From JBCBEX01 sp038528235 (GTDB lineage Bacteria; Bacteroidota; Rhodothermia; Rhodothermales; Rubricoccaceae): a stretch of 64,000 nucleotides of DNA. Below the pieces are notes generated by a model. That model had not been told where the DNA came from. It saw only the letters and a program-made list of their open reading frames with translations, and searched no databases. A program made the translations under genes and the position numbers. Positions within the stretch are counted from its first letter, which is position 1; each line of letters starts with the position of its first letter. Below, piece after piece: positions 53,251 to 61,327 of the stretch. The DNA lies in contig JBCBEX010000003.1 of assembly GCA_038528235.1 (NCBI GenBank), positions 53,578 to 117,577 on the forward strand. The letters are read 5' to 3'.

Positions 53251-53925
53251 TTATTCCGCCGAGGCCGTCATGGAGGCCGATGGGTTGGCCGCTTCGGCAT
53301 GCAGCATCAGGCGCACTTCGTCGCGGATGAGGTCGTCGGGACGCCCCTCGTAGATGATGCCCCAGCGCGTGCGGTCGATGATGAAGTCCGCGTCGGCCAC
53401 GATGCGCTCGTCGGAGACGGTCACCGTTGCGGGGAAGGTGATCTCGTTGGTCTGGCCGCGCATGGTGAGCGTGCCGGTGATCGTGTGGGTCGCCTCGGGC
53501 GCGTCCTCCGGCGCCTCGTCGAGCGCGGCGAACGTGGTAGCCATGAACGCGGCCTCCGGGTAGGTCTCGACGGCGAAGAAGTCCTCGCTGCTGAGGTGCT
53601 CGGTGAGATCCTCGTTGTCGCTGAAGATCGAGCGGGTGTCGATGTTCACCTCGACGCCGGAGAGCGTGCCGTCGGCCACGTAGAGATTGCCGGTGACGTC
53701 GTTGAAGCCACCGTCGTGGCTACCGGTGACCTTGGCGCCGCGCCAGGCGACGGTGGTCGTTTCGGTGTCGAGCGCCCAGGCGTCGCCGACGAAGGCGGAG
53801 GCCTCGGTGGCGTCGGAATCCGGGACGGCGGTGGTTTCGGCTTCGGGGGCATCGCCGACGTTGCCGCACGCGCTGATCAGCAGAGCGAGGGCCGCCGCGA
53901 AGAGGGGACGAATCAGAAAGGTCAT
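53251..53925 (-). CDS. YceI-family lipoprotein
   Basis: 224 residues from ATG 53925. The lipobox ALALLISAC follows a short signal peptide. The YceI lipocalin-like barrel occupies about 50-205: WALDTETTTVAWRGAKV, FNDVTGNLYVADG, LSSEDFFAVETYPEAAF and TITGTLTMRGQTNEITFP. YceI proteins bind isoprenoid or amphiphilic ligands in the periplasm; ligand here unknown. It has a single-gene layout between LexA-like and recO. Confidence 0.93.
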   Translation of the reverse strand: MTFLIRPLFAAALALLISACGNVGDAPEAETTAVPDSDATEASAFVGDAWALDTETTTVAWRGAKVTGSHDGGFNDVTGNLYVADGTLSGVEVNIDTRSIFSDNEDLTEHLSSEDFFAVETYPEAAFMATTFAALDEAPEDAPEATHTITGTLTMRGQTNEITFPATVTVSDERIVADADFIIDRTRWGIIYEGRPDDLIRDEVRLMLHAEAANPSASMTASAE

Positions 53926-54062
53926 GGGTCTGTAGCTAATGGTCCGATGGGACACCGGGGTCGCCGTTGGGCCAACGCATCGGTGAGTAGCCTGTCCTAC
54001 CAGTCGTTGCAACAGGCAAGTTCCTGCGATTGGGCTGGCTAGCCATTCTTCATGCACGCGCG

Positions 54063-54806
54063 CTACGAAAGCTGTCGTGCCACCTTGGGCACGCGCATCG
54101 GATAGCCATCGCCGACGTGGTAGCGGAGGTAGGCGTCCACGAGCCGCTCCGTCTCGTCCTGCGTGGCGTCGTCGAGGGCGAGCCGGGCCGAGGTGTCGAG
54201 GTCGGTGCGCGCGAAGATGGCGAAGGCGCGCAGCGCAGCGCGGCTGGCCCGGAGGCCTGCCTTGGACGCGGCCTCGGGCGGCGCGATGCTCCCGTCGTCG
54301 AGGCGAAGCACGCCGCCGTGCTCGGGGAGCGCCTCCAAATCCTCGCGGCGCACGTCGGGCGCGAAGCCGAGCAAGGTCGCGAGGCGAAGCTGGACGTGGC
54401 ACAGGCCGTTGGCCGGTCGCGGCGGCGCTGTGTCGAGCCAGTGCAATCCGCGTAGGAGCAGGTTGAAGACCGCCGGGTTGGGCTCGCCCTCCTCGAAGAG
54501 CGCGCGGACGAGTTCGAGCATCCGCATCCCGCGCGTGAGCCGGTCGAGGTCGAGCGGCAGCGTGGCGAAGCGCTGCACGTGGGCGGTTTCCTTGAGCGTC
54601 TGGAGACCACGCCCCTCGCGGAAGTAGTAGACCGCCTGCACATAGGCGAGCGGCTGGAGCGTCGAGCCGAAGCGGCTCTTCGGCCTCCGCGACCCTTTGG
54701 CGATCACACTCAGCAGGCCGTGCTCGCGCGTGAAGAGCGCCACGATCTGGCTCGTCTCCCCATAGTCGAGAGTGCGGAGGACAACGGCGTCGGTGCGGAC
54801 GATCAC
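54063..54806 (-). CDS. recO: DNA repair protein RecO
   Basis: 247 residues. The N-terminal OB-fold (MIVRTDAVVLRTLDYGETSQ, VIAKGSRRPKSRFGSTLQPL) and helical C-terminal domain match RecO, which helps RecA load onto SSB-coated DNA in the RecFOR pathway. The C-terminal zinc-finger Cys residues of many RecO proteins are not visible, a variation known in the family. Starts with ATG at 54806. Confidence 0.93.
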   Translation of the reverse strand: MIVRTDAVVLRTLDYGETSQIVALFTREHGLLSVIAKGSRRPKSRFGSTLQPLAYVQAVYYFREGRGLQTLKETAHVQRFATLPLDLDRLTRGMRMLELVRALFEEGEPNPAVFNLLLRGLHWLDTAPPRPANGLCHVQLRLATLLGFAPDVRREDLEALPEHGGVLRLDDGSIAPPEAASKAGLRASRAALRAFAIFARTDLDTSARLALDDATQDETERLVDAYLRYHVGDGYPMRVPKVARQLS

Positions 54807-54980
54807 GAGGCAGGGCGATGGGTGAGCGAGGAGAAAAACGTAGTGCTCTGCAACGCTCGCCCCGTCGAAAAGACCCCCAATGGGGCGCTAGGGTGCAGAA
54901 ATACAGACGCAAGGTTATGCCTCTGGAAAACCCGCTGTCTAGGAGCGTGTCGTTGCCCGATTCACCAGATCCGTACTCCG

Positions 54981-55709
54981 ATGCCTCGACTCCTGCCCTG
55001 CTTTTCGCGTCCCGCCTGGACCACCCGCCGCTTTTGGGCGAACAAAGCCTCGACGAACAAGACCGGGGCCAACAGCGCCTGGACGGACCGGGCTGTCTGG
55101 ACGACCCGCCTCTACGACCTCCAGCAGCGCCTAGCGATCACGACCACCGAGGCGACGGCCCTCCTCACGCTCGCCGGGCTGCTCGTGCTCGGCCTTGGTG
55201 TCCGTGCATGGCAGGCTCAGCAAATCCCTTTCGACGACGCCTTTTACGCCGAGACCGACGCGACCTTCGCAGCCCTCTCGGGTGCCCCAGGGCATGCGCC
55301 GGTCGCAGCCCCGCCAAGCGCCGCCTCCATCGTGGCAAGGCTCCGAGCGTCCGCCGACACGGTGCGCGCCGCTAGCGAAACGCCGGTTGCTGAGCCGGTT
55401 GCTGAGGCTACGCCGCCTCGTTCCCGGAGCACCCGTGCCGCCGCCGGTCCGGTGCGGATGAACGTCAACACCGCGAGCGTGCGCCTCCTAGACCGGCTCC
55501 CTGGCATCGGCCCCGCGCTAGCCGAGCGCATCATCGCCTACCGCGCTGAGCACGGCGACTTCCAGCGCACCGAGGACCTCGTGCACGTGCGCGGCATCGG
55601 CCCGAAGACGTTCGAGCGACTAGCCGCCTACGTGTTCGTCGAAACCGAAACGGTAGAGGCCGAAGCGCAGGACGGGGACCCGATCGCGGCGAACGCAGAC
55701 GGCAACTAG
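54981..55709 (+). CDS. ComEA-like membrane-anchored helix-hairpin-helix protein
   Basis: 242 residues from ATG 54981; the frame is open from 54579, but earlier codons overlap the divergent recO gene. A transmembrane segment (ATALLTLAGLLVLGLGVRAW, about 52-72) is followed by a Pro/Ala/Arg linker and then the HhH pair at about 165-225: VNTASVRLLDRLPGIGPALA, DFQRTEDLVHVRGIGPKTFE. This arrangement resembles ComEA, the DNA receptor of natural competence, or SpoIVFB-like HhH proteins. Sequence-independent DNA binding outside the inner membrane is inferred. No other com genes are here. Confidence 0.82.
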   Translation: MPRLLPCFSRPAWTTRRFWANKASTNKTGANSAWTDRAVWTTRLYDLQQRLAITTTEATALLTLAGLLVLGLGVRAWQAQQIPFDDAFYAETDATFAALSGAPGHAPVAAPPSAASIVARLRASADTVRAASETPVAEPVAEATPPRSRSTRAAAGPVRMNVNTASVRLLDRLPGIGPALAERIIAYRAEHGDFQRTEDLVHVRGIGPKTFERLAAYVFVETETVEAEAQDGDPIAANADGN

Positions 55710-55719
55710 CGCCGCCCGA

Positions 55720-55980
55720 CTAGCGAGGCGGACGCGGTACGGGCGGCTCCTCTGGATACGGCGCGGTCGTATCCGGCGCGCCCGGCGACGGGGCGGTCCC
55801 TCCGGCCCCGTCGCCCCCGGCGCGGCTCTGGCGCGTACGGCGGGCGATGGCGTCGACGGTCCAGTCGGCTTCGCGGCGCTGCTCGTTCTTGATGAGCTTG
55901 TAGAACGGGTAGAGCAGGATGTACGCCAGCAGGAAGAAGCCCACGAGCGTCACCAGCATGATGACGTAGATCGAATCCAT
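55720..55980 (-). CDS. Small single-span membrane protein
   Basis: 86 residues from ATG 55980 (MDSIYVIMLVTLVGFFLLAY): one transmembrane helix, then a basic YPFYKLIKNEQRREADW region and a disordered Pro/Gly/Thr-rich tail. No family is recognised. It is divergent from the NUDIX gene (76 bp apart) and convergent with ComEA (stops 10 bp apart). Confidence 0.6.
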   Translation of the reverse strand: MDSIYVIMLVTLVGFFLLAYILLYPFYKLIKNEQRREADWTVDAIARRTRQSRAGGDGAGGTAPSPGAPDTTAPYPEEPPVPRPPR

Positions 55981-56056
55981 GAGCGGGCGGGAGGCGTTTG
56001 GGAGAGGTGCGTTGCTAGAGACGCCTGACCACCCTCGAGGTTCTTCGCCGCTGCCT

Positions 56057-56527
56057 GTGCCCACCCTTGCCGTCCGTGTCGTGGACGTCTACCCCTATCG
56101 CCTCACGAGCGACGGTCCCGCGTTTCTGCTGCTGCGCCGCGCTCCGGGCACGCGCTACGCCGGACAGTGGCGCATGATCGGCGGGAAGATCGAGGCGGGC
56201 GAGGCCGCGCACGAGGCGGCCCGCCGCGAGTTGCACGAGGAGACGGGCCTCGTGCCGCGTCGCCTCTGGACGGTGCCGTCGGTGAACACGTTCTACGAGG
56301 CGGACGCCGACCGCGTCACCATCGCCCCGGCCTTCGCTGCGGAGGTAGACCGCGATCCGATCCTCGACAACGATCCAAGCGGAACGGAGCACGACGCCTT
56401 CGCCTGGCTCGCTCCCGAAGACGCCGCCGCGCGCCTCGTCTGGCCCGAGCAGCAGCGTCTCCTTTTGCTGTGCGCCGACTTGCTGCGGCGCAACGCCGTG
56501 CTGTCGGAGTGGGAGATACAGAAGTAG
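56057..56527 (+). CDS. NUDIX hydrolase
   Basis: 156 residues from GTG 56057. The NUDIX box GX5EX7REUXEEXGU is at 43-65 (GKIEAGEAAHEAARRELHEE). Other parts of the fold: VVDVYPYRLTSDGPAFLLLR and VNTFYEADADRVTIAPAFAA. It cleaves a nucleoside diphosphate linked to a moiety X; the substrate cannot be told from sequence, though size and layout fit dihydroneopterin-triphosphate or (d)NTP pyrophosphatases. An earlier ATG at 55979 would add a poorly supported N-terminus. Confidence 0.9.
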   Translation: MPTLAVRVVDVYPYRLTSDGPAFLLLRRAPGTRYAGQWRMIGGKIEAGEAAHEAARRELHEETGLVPRRLWTVPSVNTFYEADADRVTIAPAFAAEVDRDPILDNDPSGTEHDAFAWLAPEDAAARLVWPEQQRLLLLCADLLRRNAVLSEWEIQK

Positions 56528-56606
56528 GCGGGGCGCGTTCACTTTCCAGATCTACGACTTCACCTGTCGCTCTGGCGAGAGGTCGCTCTGACGAGAGATT
56601 GCATGG

Positions 56607-56627
56607 ATCCCGGATCAAGTCCGGGAT
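56607..56627. repeat. ATCCCGGA...TCCGGGAT palindrome (half element)
   Basis: 8-bp arms (56607-56614 and 56620-56627), followed by GAC as in the element at 48818-48886; the surrounding GCATGGATCCCGGATC is shared with that copy. Confidence 0.7.
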
Positions 56628-56719
56628 GACACGGATTGGGAGATGGAGACCGGCGCAGAACCACCAGGCATGCTGGCCCCTCTCACTTCTGCCTTCGCGC
56701 TTCTACCTTCTGCCTTCTC

Positions 56720-57952
56720 ATGCTCGTCCTCGTCCTCAACTGCGGCTCGTCGTCGCTCAAGTTCGACCTCATCAACGTCGCCGAGCGGCAGACCATCGTG
56801 GGCGGCGTGGTCGAGCGGATCGGGGCGGTGAGTTCGATTGCCTCGTGGGCACTCGACGACGACGCGGCCCCGGGCGGTGTCCGGAAGCAGCGCAAGAGCC
56901 TCGACGCGCCGGACCACACCACAGCGATCCAGTTCGTGCTCAACGAGGTGCTGACGCTCCCCGAGGCGCAAGCCGCCGGTGAGATCGAAGCCGTTGGCCA
57001 CCGCGTCGTCCACGGCGGCGAGGACTTCGCCGACTCCGTGCTCATCGACGACGAGGTGATCGAGGCCATCCGCGACGCCTTCGACCTCGCGCCGCTGCAC
57101 AACCCGGCCAACCTGAAGGGCATCCGCGCCGCCCAGGCTGCCTTCCCCGACGTGCCGCACGTGGCCGTCTTCGACACGGCGTTCCACCAGACGCTCCCGC
57201 CCGAGGCCTACCTCTACGCGATCCCCAACCGGCTCTACCGCCGCCATAAGATCCGCCGCTACGGCTTCCACGGGACGAGCCACTACTACGTCAGCCGCCG
57301 CCTCTACGAAGCCGCGGGCCTCGACAAGCAGAAGAGCCGCGTCATCACCTGTCACCTCGGCAACGGCGCGTCGCTCTGCGCGATCAGGAACGGCAAGAGC
57401 GTCGACACGTCGATGGGCATGACGCCGCTTGCGGGGCTCGTGATGGGCACCCGCTCCGGCACCATCGACCCGTCGATCATCTTCGACCTCGTGGCGAAGG
57501 AGGACAAGACGCTCGCCGAGGTCCACACGATGCTGAACAAGTACAGCGGCCTGCTCGGCCTCTCGGGCTACGCCGCCGACATGCGCGACCTCATCCGCGA
57601 AGCCGCCGACGGCGATGTCCGCTGCCAGCAGGCGATCAACGTGTTCTGCCAGCGCGTGAAGGGCTACATCGGGATGTACATGGCCGTCCTCAACGGCGCG
57701 GACGCGGTCGTCTTCACCGCAGGCATCGGCGAGAACGCGCCCTCGATCCGCGCGCAGATCTGCAAGAACCTCGACCACCTTGGCATTTGCATCGACGCCT
57801 CGCGCAACGACGGCCTCCGCGGCGAGGAGCGCCGCATCTCGACGGACGATAGCGCCGTGCAGGTCTGGGTCATCCCCACCGACGAGGAGTTCGTGATCGC
57901 GACCGACGCACGCAAGATCGCGGAGACCCTGAAACAGACGCCGTTCGTGTAG
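56720..57952 (+). CDS. ackA: Acetate kinase
   Basis: 410 residues from ATG 56720 (MLVLVLNCGSSSLKFDLINV), the usual start. Motifs: NCGSSSLKF phosphate loop, GHRVVHGGEDF, RRYGFHGTSHYYVSRR, MGTRSGTIDPSIIF and FTAGIGENAPSIR. It interconverts acetate and acetyl phosphate with ATP. A CTTCTGCCTTC-rich leader precedes the start. pta, the usual partner, is not in the window. Together with DeoC and ALDH (below) it could convert acetaldehyde carbon to acetyl phosphate. Confidence 0.97.
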   Translation: MLVLVLNCGSSSLKFDLINVAERQTIVGGVVERIGAVSSIASWALDDDAAPGGVRKQRKSLDAPDHTTAIQFVLNEVLTLPEAQAAGEIEAVGHRVVHGGEDFADSVLIDDEVIEAIRDAFDLAPLHNPANLKGIRAAQAAFPDVPHVAVFDTAFHQTLPPEAYLYAIPNRLYRRHKIRRYGFHGTSHYYVSRRLYEAAGLDKQKSRVITCHLGNGASLCAIRNGKSVDTSMGMTPLAGLVMGTRSGTIDPSIIFDLVAKEDKTLAEVHTMLNKYSGLLGLSGYAADMRDLIREAADGDVRCQQAINVFCQRVKGYIGMYMAVLNGADAVVFTAGIGENAPSIRAQICKNLDHLGICIDASRNDGLRGEERRISTDDSAVQVWVIPTDEEFVIATDARKIAETLKQTPFV

Positions 57953-57960
57953 GCCGCCTG

Positions 57961-59001
57961 ATGCTCCACAGATTTCAAGACCGACTGGCAGCTAGCGTGA
58001 CCCGGCGCTCCCCCCGCTTGACGCACCTGAACGGTGGTCAAGCTGTCCCCCTCACGGGTGAGGGGGACAGTTCGAGCGGAGCGAGAACGGGAGGAGCCGG
58101 ACCATGCCGGAGGCATACTTCCGGCTCTAGCATTGCTGTACCTGACCTTGCTAGTGGGCGACGCTGGTGCGCCGTCGTTGTTTTCGTCGCGCTGCTTTCC
58201 GCCGGATGCGCCACACCGGACGTGGCGCCTATCGTCTCCCCACAGGACGACCTCGCGCCGATGGCCGAGGAAGCCCCGGTGGGCGATGCATTCGCGCGGG
58301 CGCTGCTCGACACCACCATCGCCGTGCACGGCGGCGACGTGCTCGACCGCTCGCGGATGCGCTTCGTCTTTCGCGGCACACCGTTCATGCTCACCCGCGA
58401 CGGCGGGCGCTTCGCCTACGAGCGCACCCGTACCGACGAAGCGGGGCAGTCCGTCCGGGACGTGCTCGACAACGACGGGCTGCGTCGTGAGATGGTCGGC
58501 GGCGAGTCGAACGGCATCGAGGTCCCGATGGACGCGCGGGAGGTCCGGCGCACCGAGACCGCCGTGAACTCCGTCGCGTACTTCTCCCTGCTGCCCTATC
58601 CCCTCCGCGACCCCGCGGTCGTGCCGCGCTACCTCGGCCAAGACATGATCGCGGGCGAGACGTACGAGCGCGTCGAGGTGACGTTTGCGCAGGACGGCGG
58701 CGGGCGCGACTGGCAGGATCGCTTTGTCTACTGGCTCCACACCGAGACACACACCCTCGACTACCTCGCTTACAGCTACGAACTGTCGCCCGGAGCCAAC
58801 GGGCCCAACGACACGGGTCACCGTTTCCGCGAGGCGTTCAACGTGCGCACCATCAACGGCGTGCGCGTGCAGGACTACCACCACTACACCGCCGACGGTC
58901 TCGCCCATCTCGATGACTATGCGGTGCTTGTCGGCACGGACGGTCTGCGCCTCGTCTCCGAGGTCGTGCTCGATAGCGTGACGGTGGAGCCACTCGACTA
59001 G
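57961..59001 (+). CDS. DUF6503-like lipoprotein
   Basis: 346 residues if it starts at ATG 57961. The lipobox VVVFVALLSAGC lies unusually deep (about residue 84). The first 55 codons cover a palindromic repeat (58033-58070) that seems to have inserted in or next to the original start region, and no normal ATG or GTG is available between it and the signal peptide. The mature protein (LDTTIAVHGGDVLDRSRMRF, YLGQDMIAGETYERVEVTFA, TVYWLHTETHT-type segment, HHYTADG) fits the DUF6503 family of outer-membrane-lipoprotein-like proteins. It overlaps convergent ribE by four bases at the stops. Confidence 0.75.
   Translation: MLHRFQDRLAASVTRRSPRLTHLNGGQAVPLTGEGDSSSGARTGGAGPCRRHTSGSSIAVPDLASGRRWCAVVVFVALLSAGCATPDVAPIVSPQDDLAPMAEEAPVGDAFARALLDTTIAVHGGDVLDRSRMRFVFRGTPFMLTRDGGRFAYERTRTDEAGQSVRDVLDNDGLRREMVGGESNGIEVPMDAREVRRTETAVNSVAYFSLLPYPLRDPAVVPRYLGQDMIAGETYERVEVTFAQDGGGRDWQDRFVYWLHTETHTLDYLAYSYELSPGANGPNDTGHRFREAFNVRTINGVRVQDYHHYTADGLAHLDDYAVLVGTDGLRLVSEVVLDSVTVEPLD
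58033..58070. repeat. GGTGGTCAAGCTGTCCCC palindromic repeat (copy 2)
   Basis: Leader identical over 18 bp to 49598-49615, followed by a perfect 13-bp stem (CTGTCCCCCTCAC 58043-58055, GTGAGGGGGACAG 58058-58070) with two unpaired bases between. It lies within the reading frame of the DUF6503-like gene. Confidence 0.8.
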
Positions 59002-59615
59002 CGAGCCAGCGTCGGCAGCGTGTCGATCAGGCCGGTTTCGAGCGCGCGGACGACGTACTTCCCGAGCACGTCGAACTCCAGGTTGATGCGGCGGCCGGGC
59101 TGCCAGGCGTGCATCGTCGTGTGCTCCCACGTGTAGGGGATGATCGCGACCGTGAGGTGATCATCGGCTAGGCGCGCGACCGTCAGCGAGATGCCGTCGA
59201 GCGCGACCGAACCGACCGGGATGAGGTAGGGCGCGAATTGCGTGTCGAACTCGATCGTCACCATCCACGAGTCCGCGAGCGTCTCGATGGACCGCACGGT
59301 GCCCGTTGCGTCGACGTGCCCGAGCACGAAGTGACCGTCGAGGCGCGCGTCGGCGCGCATGGCGCGTTCGAGGTTGACCGGATCGCCCTCTGCCAGGTTG
59401 CCCAGGCTCGTCTTGGCGAGCGTCTCCTCGACAGCGACGACCTCAAACGTGGCGTCCGTGACCGCCACGGCCGTGAGGCACGCGCCGTTGACGGCGATGC
59501 TCTGGTCGATCTTGAGTTCGGAGGCGAAGGGCGCCTCGAAGGTGAACCGCCGCCCGCCTTCGAGCGGCTGAACGCGGGCCACGCGGCCGACGGCTTCGAT
59601 GATGCCAGTGAACAT
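58998..59615 (-). CDS. ribE: Riboflavin synthase alpha chain
   Basis: 205 residues from ATG 59615 (MFTGIIEAVGRVARVQPLEG). Two lumazine-binding domains carry NGACLTAVAV and LDGISLTVARL. It makes riboflavin from two 6,7-dimethyl-8-ribityllumazine molecules. The flavin product is the precursor of the FMN and FAD used by the LOV and Cry proteins, though there is no operon link. No FMN riboswitch is recognisable upstream. Convergent with the previous gene, with stops interlocked. Confidence 0.97.
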   Translation of the reverse strand: MFTGIIEAVGRVARVQPLEGGRRFTFEAPFASELKIDQSIAVNGACLTAVAVTDATFEVVAVEETLAKTSLGNLAEGDPVNLERAMRADARLDGHFVLGHVDATGTVRSIETLADSWMVTIEFDTQFAPYLIPVGSVALDGISLTVARLADDHLTVAIIPYTWEHTTMHAWQPGRRINLEFDVLGKYVVRALETGLIDTLPTLAR

Positions 59616-59801
59616 CAGGGCTGGGGAGTTGAGGGGGAAGGTGTCGGGAGAGAGTGAGTACCAGACAGGGCGAACAGGGTTCAGTCGTGAGGGTGGAGCG
59701 CGACGCGCCGTAGTTTTCAACATCGCGCGACCCGGCGCGTATGACCTCCACGCTTCGAGGGGCGAGACGCCCTCTCCCCTTTCCCCCACACCCTCTCGCC
59801 G

Positions 59802-60803
59802 ATGGAGACGCTGACCAACGGGCACGCCGACGAGGCCCTCGCCCACGCTGACGACCACGCTCGGAATCCGGGCATCCCGCTCGACCTCGGGTGGGTCGAG
59901 GAGACGCGCGTGAACCCGCCCGCGACCCGCCGCCGGGCCGCCACCCTCGGCACGCGCCGCAGCGTCAAGAAGGAGTGGCAGGCCGCCTGGCTCCTGCGCG
60001 CCATCGCGTGCATGGACCTCACCACGCTCGAAGGCGACGACTCGCCCGCACGGGTCCGCCGCCTCTGTGCCAAGGCCCGCCAGCCCGTCCGCCCCGACAT
60101 CCTGGAAGCCCTCGGCGTCGCGGACCTCGGTCTCACGACGGGGGCCGTCTGCGTCTACCACGCACACGTCGAGACCGCCAAGCGTGCCCTCGAAGGCTCG
60201 GGCATCCCTGTGGCGGCCGTCTCGACGGCGTTCCCGCATGGCCAAAGTCCGCTCGCGCTGCGCCTCGCCGAGATCAAGGCGTCTGTAGAGGCTGGCGCCG
60301 ACGAGATCGACGTGGTCATCACACGCGGGCTCGTCCACACCGCCGACTGGCAGCGGCTCTACGACGAGATCGCCGCCATGAAAGACGCCTGCGGCGACGC
60401 CTCGCTCAAGACCATCCTCGGTACCGGCGACCTCGGACCGCTCTGGAACGTCGCCCGCGCCAGCAAGGTCGCGCTCATGGCCGGAAGCGACTTCATCAAG
60501 ACCTCCACCGGCAAAGAGAAGGTCAACGCCACGCTGCCCGTCGGCCTCGTGATGACGCGCATGATCCGCGAGTACGAGGCGCTCTCGGGCCACCGCGCTG
60601 GCTACAAGCCCGCCGGTGGCATCCGCAAAGCGAAGGAATCGCTCGTCTGGCTCAGCCTGATGAAGGAGGAACTCGGCGACCTCTGGCTCACACCTGGCTA
60701 CTTCCGCTTCGGCGCCTCCAGCCTCCTCGCCGACGTCGAGCGCCAGCTCTCGCACCACGTCACCGGCCGCTACGCCGCCCGCCACCACCAGCCTATGGGG
60801 TAG
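59802..60803 (+). CDS. deoC: Deoxyribose-phosphate aldolase
   Basis: 333 residues, longer than E. coli DeoC and close to the animal-type length. The class I Schiff-base Lys is in DFIKTSTGK, and a second Lys in AGYKPAGGIRK. Also CMDLTTLEGDD and VAAVSTAFPHGQSPL match the aldolase barrel. It splits 2-deoxyribose-5-phosphate into acetaldehyde and glyceraldehyde-3-phosphate. An ALDH gene lies downstream on the same strand; the aldehyde product makes the pairing logical. The N-terminal about 40 residues are variable. Confidence 0.96.
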   Translation: METLTNGHADEALAHADDHARNPGIPLDLGWVEETRVNPPATRRRAATLGTRRSVKKEWQAAWLLRAIACMDLTTLEGDDSPARVRRLCAKARQPVRPDILEALGVADLGLTTGAVCVYHAHVETAKRALEGSGIPVAAVSTAFPHGQSPLALRLAEIKASVEAGADEIDVVITRGLVHTADWQRLYDEIAAMKDACGDASLKTILGTGDLGPLWNVARASKVALMAGSDFIKTSTGKEKVNATLPVGLVMTRMIREYEALSGHRAGYKPAGGIRKAKESLVWLSLMKEELGDLWLTPGYFRFGASSLLADVERQLSHHVTGRYAARHHQPMG

Positions 60804-60844
60804 GCGAGGAGTGGATGCATGGAGGAACGTAGGAGGGTAAGCCC

Positions 60845-61114
60845 ATGAGTATCGCCCATTTCAGAGCTGACCTGTTAAGCTGCGACGGGCCGCAGCTGAC
60901 CTATCGCTTCCTGCCTGACGTCGTATCTCGAGAAGACGTATCGGGGACGTTCGTGGTCAATGTCAAAACGGGGGCATATGAGATCCTCCAAGCTTCTGGC
61001 CTTGGCACTACTGAGTCAGGAGCCTCCGTCGACCTTAAGTGCGTGAGTGCGCTCGTCTACAAACTTTCGAAGTCCAAAAACGAAGCTCCGGCTCGATTGT
61101 ATTTCACCGCCTAG
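60845..61114 (+). CDS. Small hypothetical protein
   Basis: 89 residues; starts 41 bp after deoC with an AGGAGGG ribosome-binding site seven bases before the ATG, a rarity here and good support for translation. Beta-rich pattern (QLTYRFLPDVVSREDVSGTF; VVNVKTGAYEIL). Codon use has many A/T third positions, unlike deoC. No family known. Confidence 0.55.
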   Translation: MSIAHFRADLLSCDGPQLTYRFLPDVVSREDVSGTFVVNVKTGAYEILQASGLGTTESGASVDLKCVSALVYKLSKSKNEAPARLYFTA

Positions 61115-61139
61115 CGAGAGAAACACATCCCTGTTCCAA

Positions 61140-61265
61140 TGTCATCCCGAGCGAGCGTAGCGAGTCGAAGGATCTCTGTCTACCTCGACGCCTGTCACGT
61201 GACCTGAAAGCTGACCCACAGATCCTTCGATTCCGCAGCCGATGGCTGCTCCACTCAGGATGACA
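61140..61265. repeat. TGTCATCC...GGATGACA inverted-repeat element (copy 3, longer)
   Basis: Outer arms TGTCATCC (61140-61147) and GGATGACA (61258-61265) and inner arms GTCGAAGGATC/GATCCTTCGA (61174-61184, 61221-61230) form a nested structure with an unpaired middle. It lies between the small orphan and the ALDH gene and would separate or terminate them. Confidence 0.65.
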
Positions 61266-61327
61266 CGAGTGGAAGCAGATAGCCTCGCGCCTCCTGCTTT
61301 CTCCCTTCGAACTTCTGCCTTCCCATC

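Noticed and set aside
59616..59801. FMN riboswitch ahead of ribE
   Set aside because: The conserved RFN-element words (AGGGTGAAATTC and related) are not visible.
58998..60788. Extension of riboflavin synthase upstream of its MFTGIIE start
   Set aside because: The added residues are antisense to deoC; the family start MFTGIIE is unmistakable.
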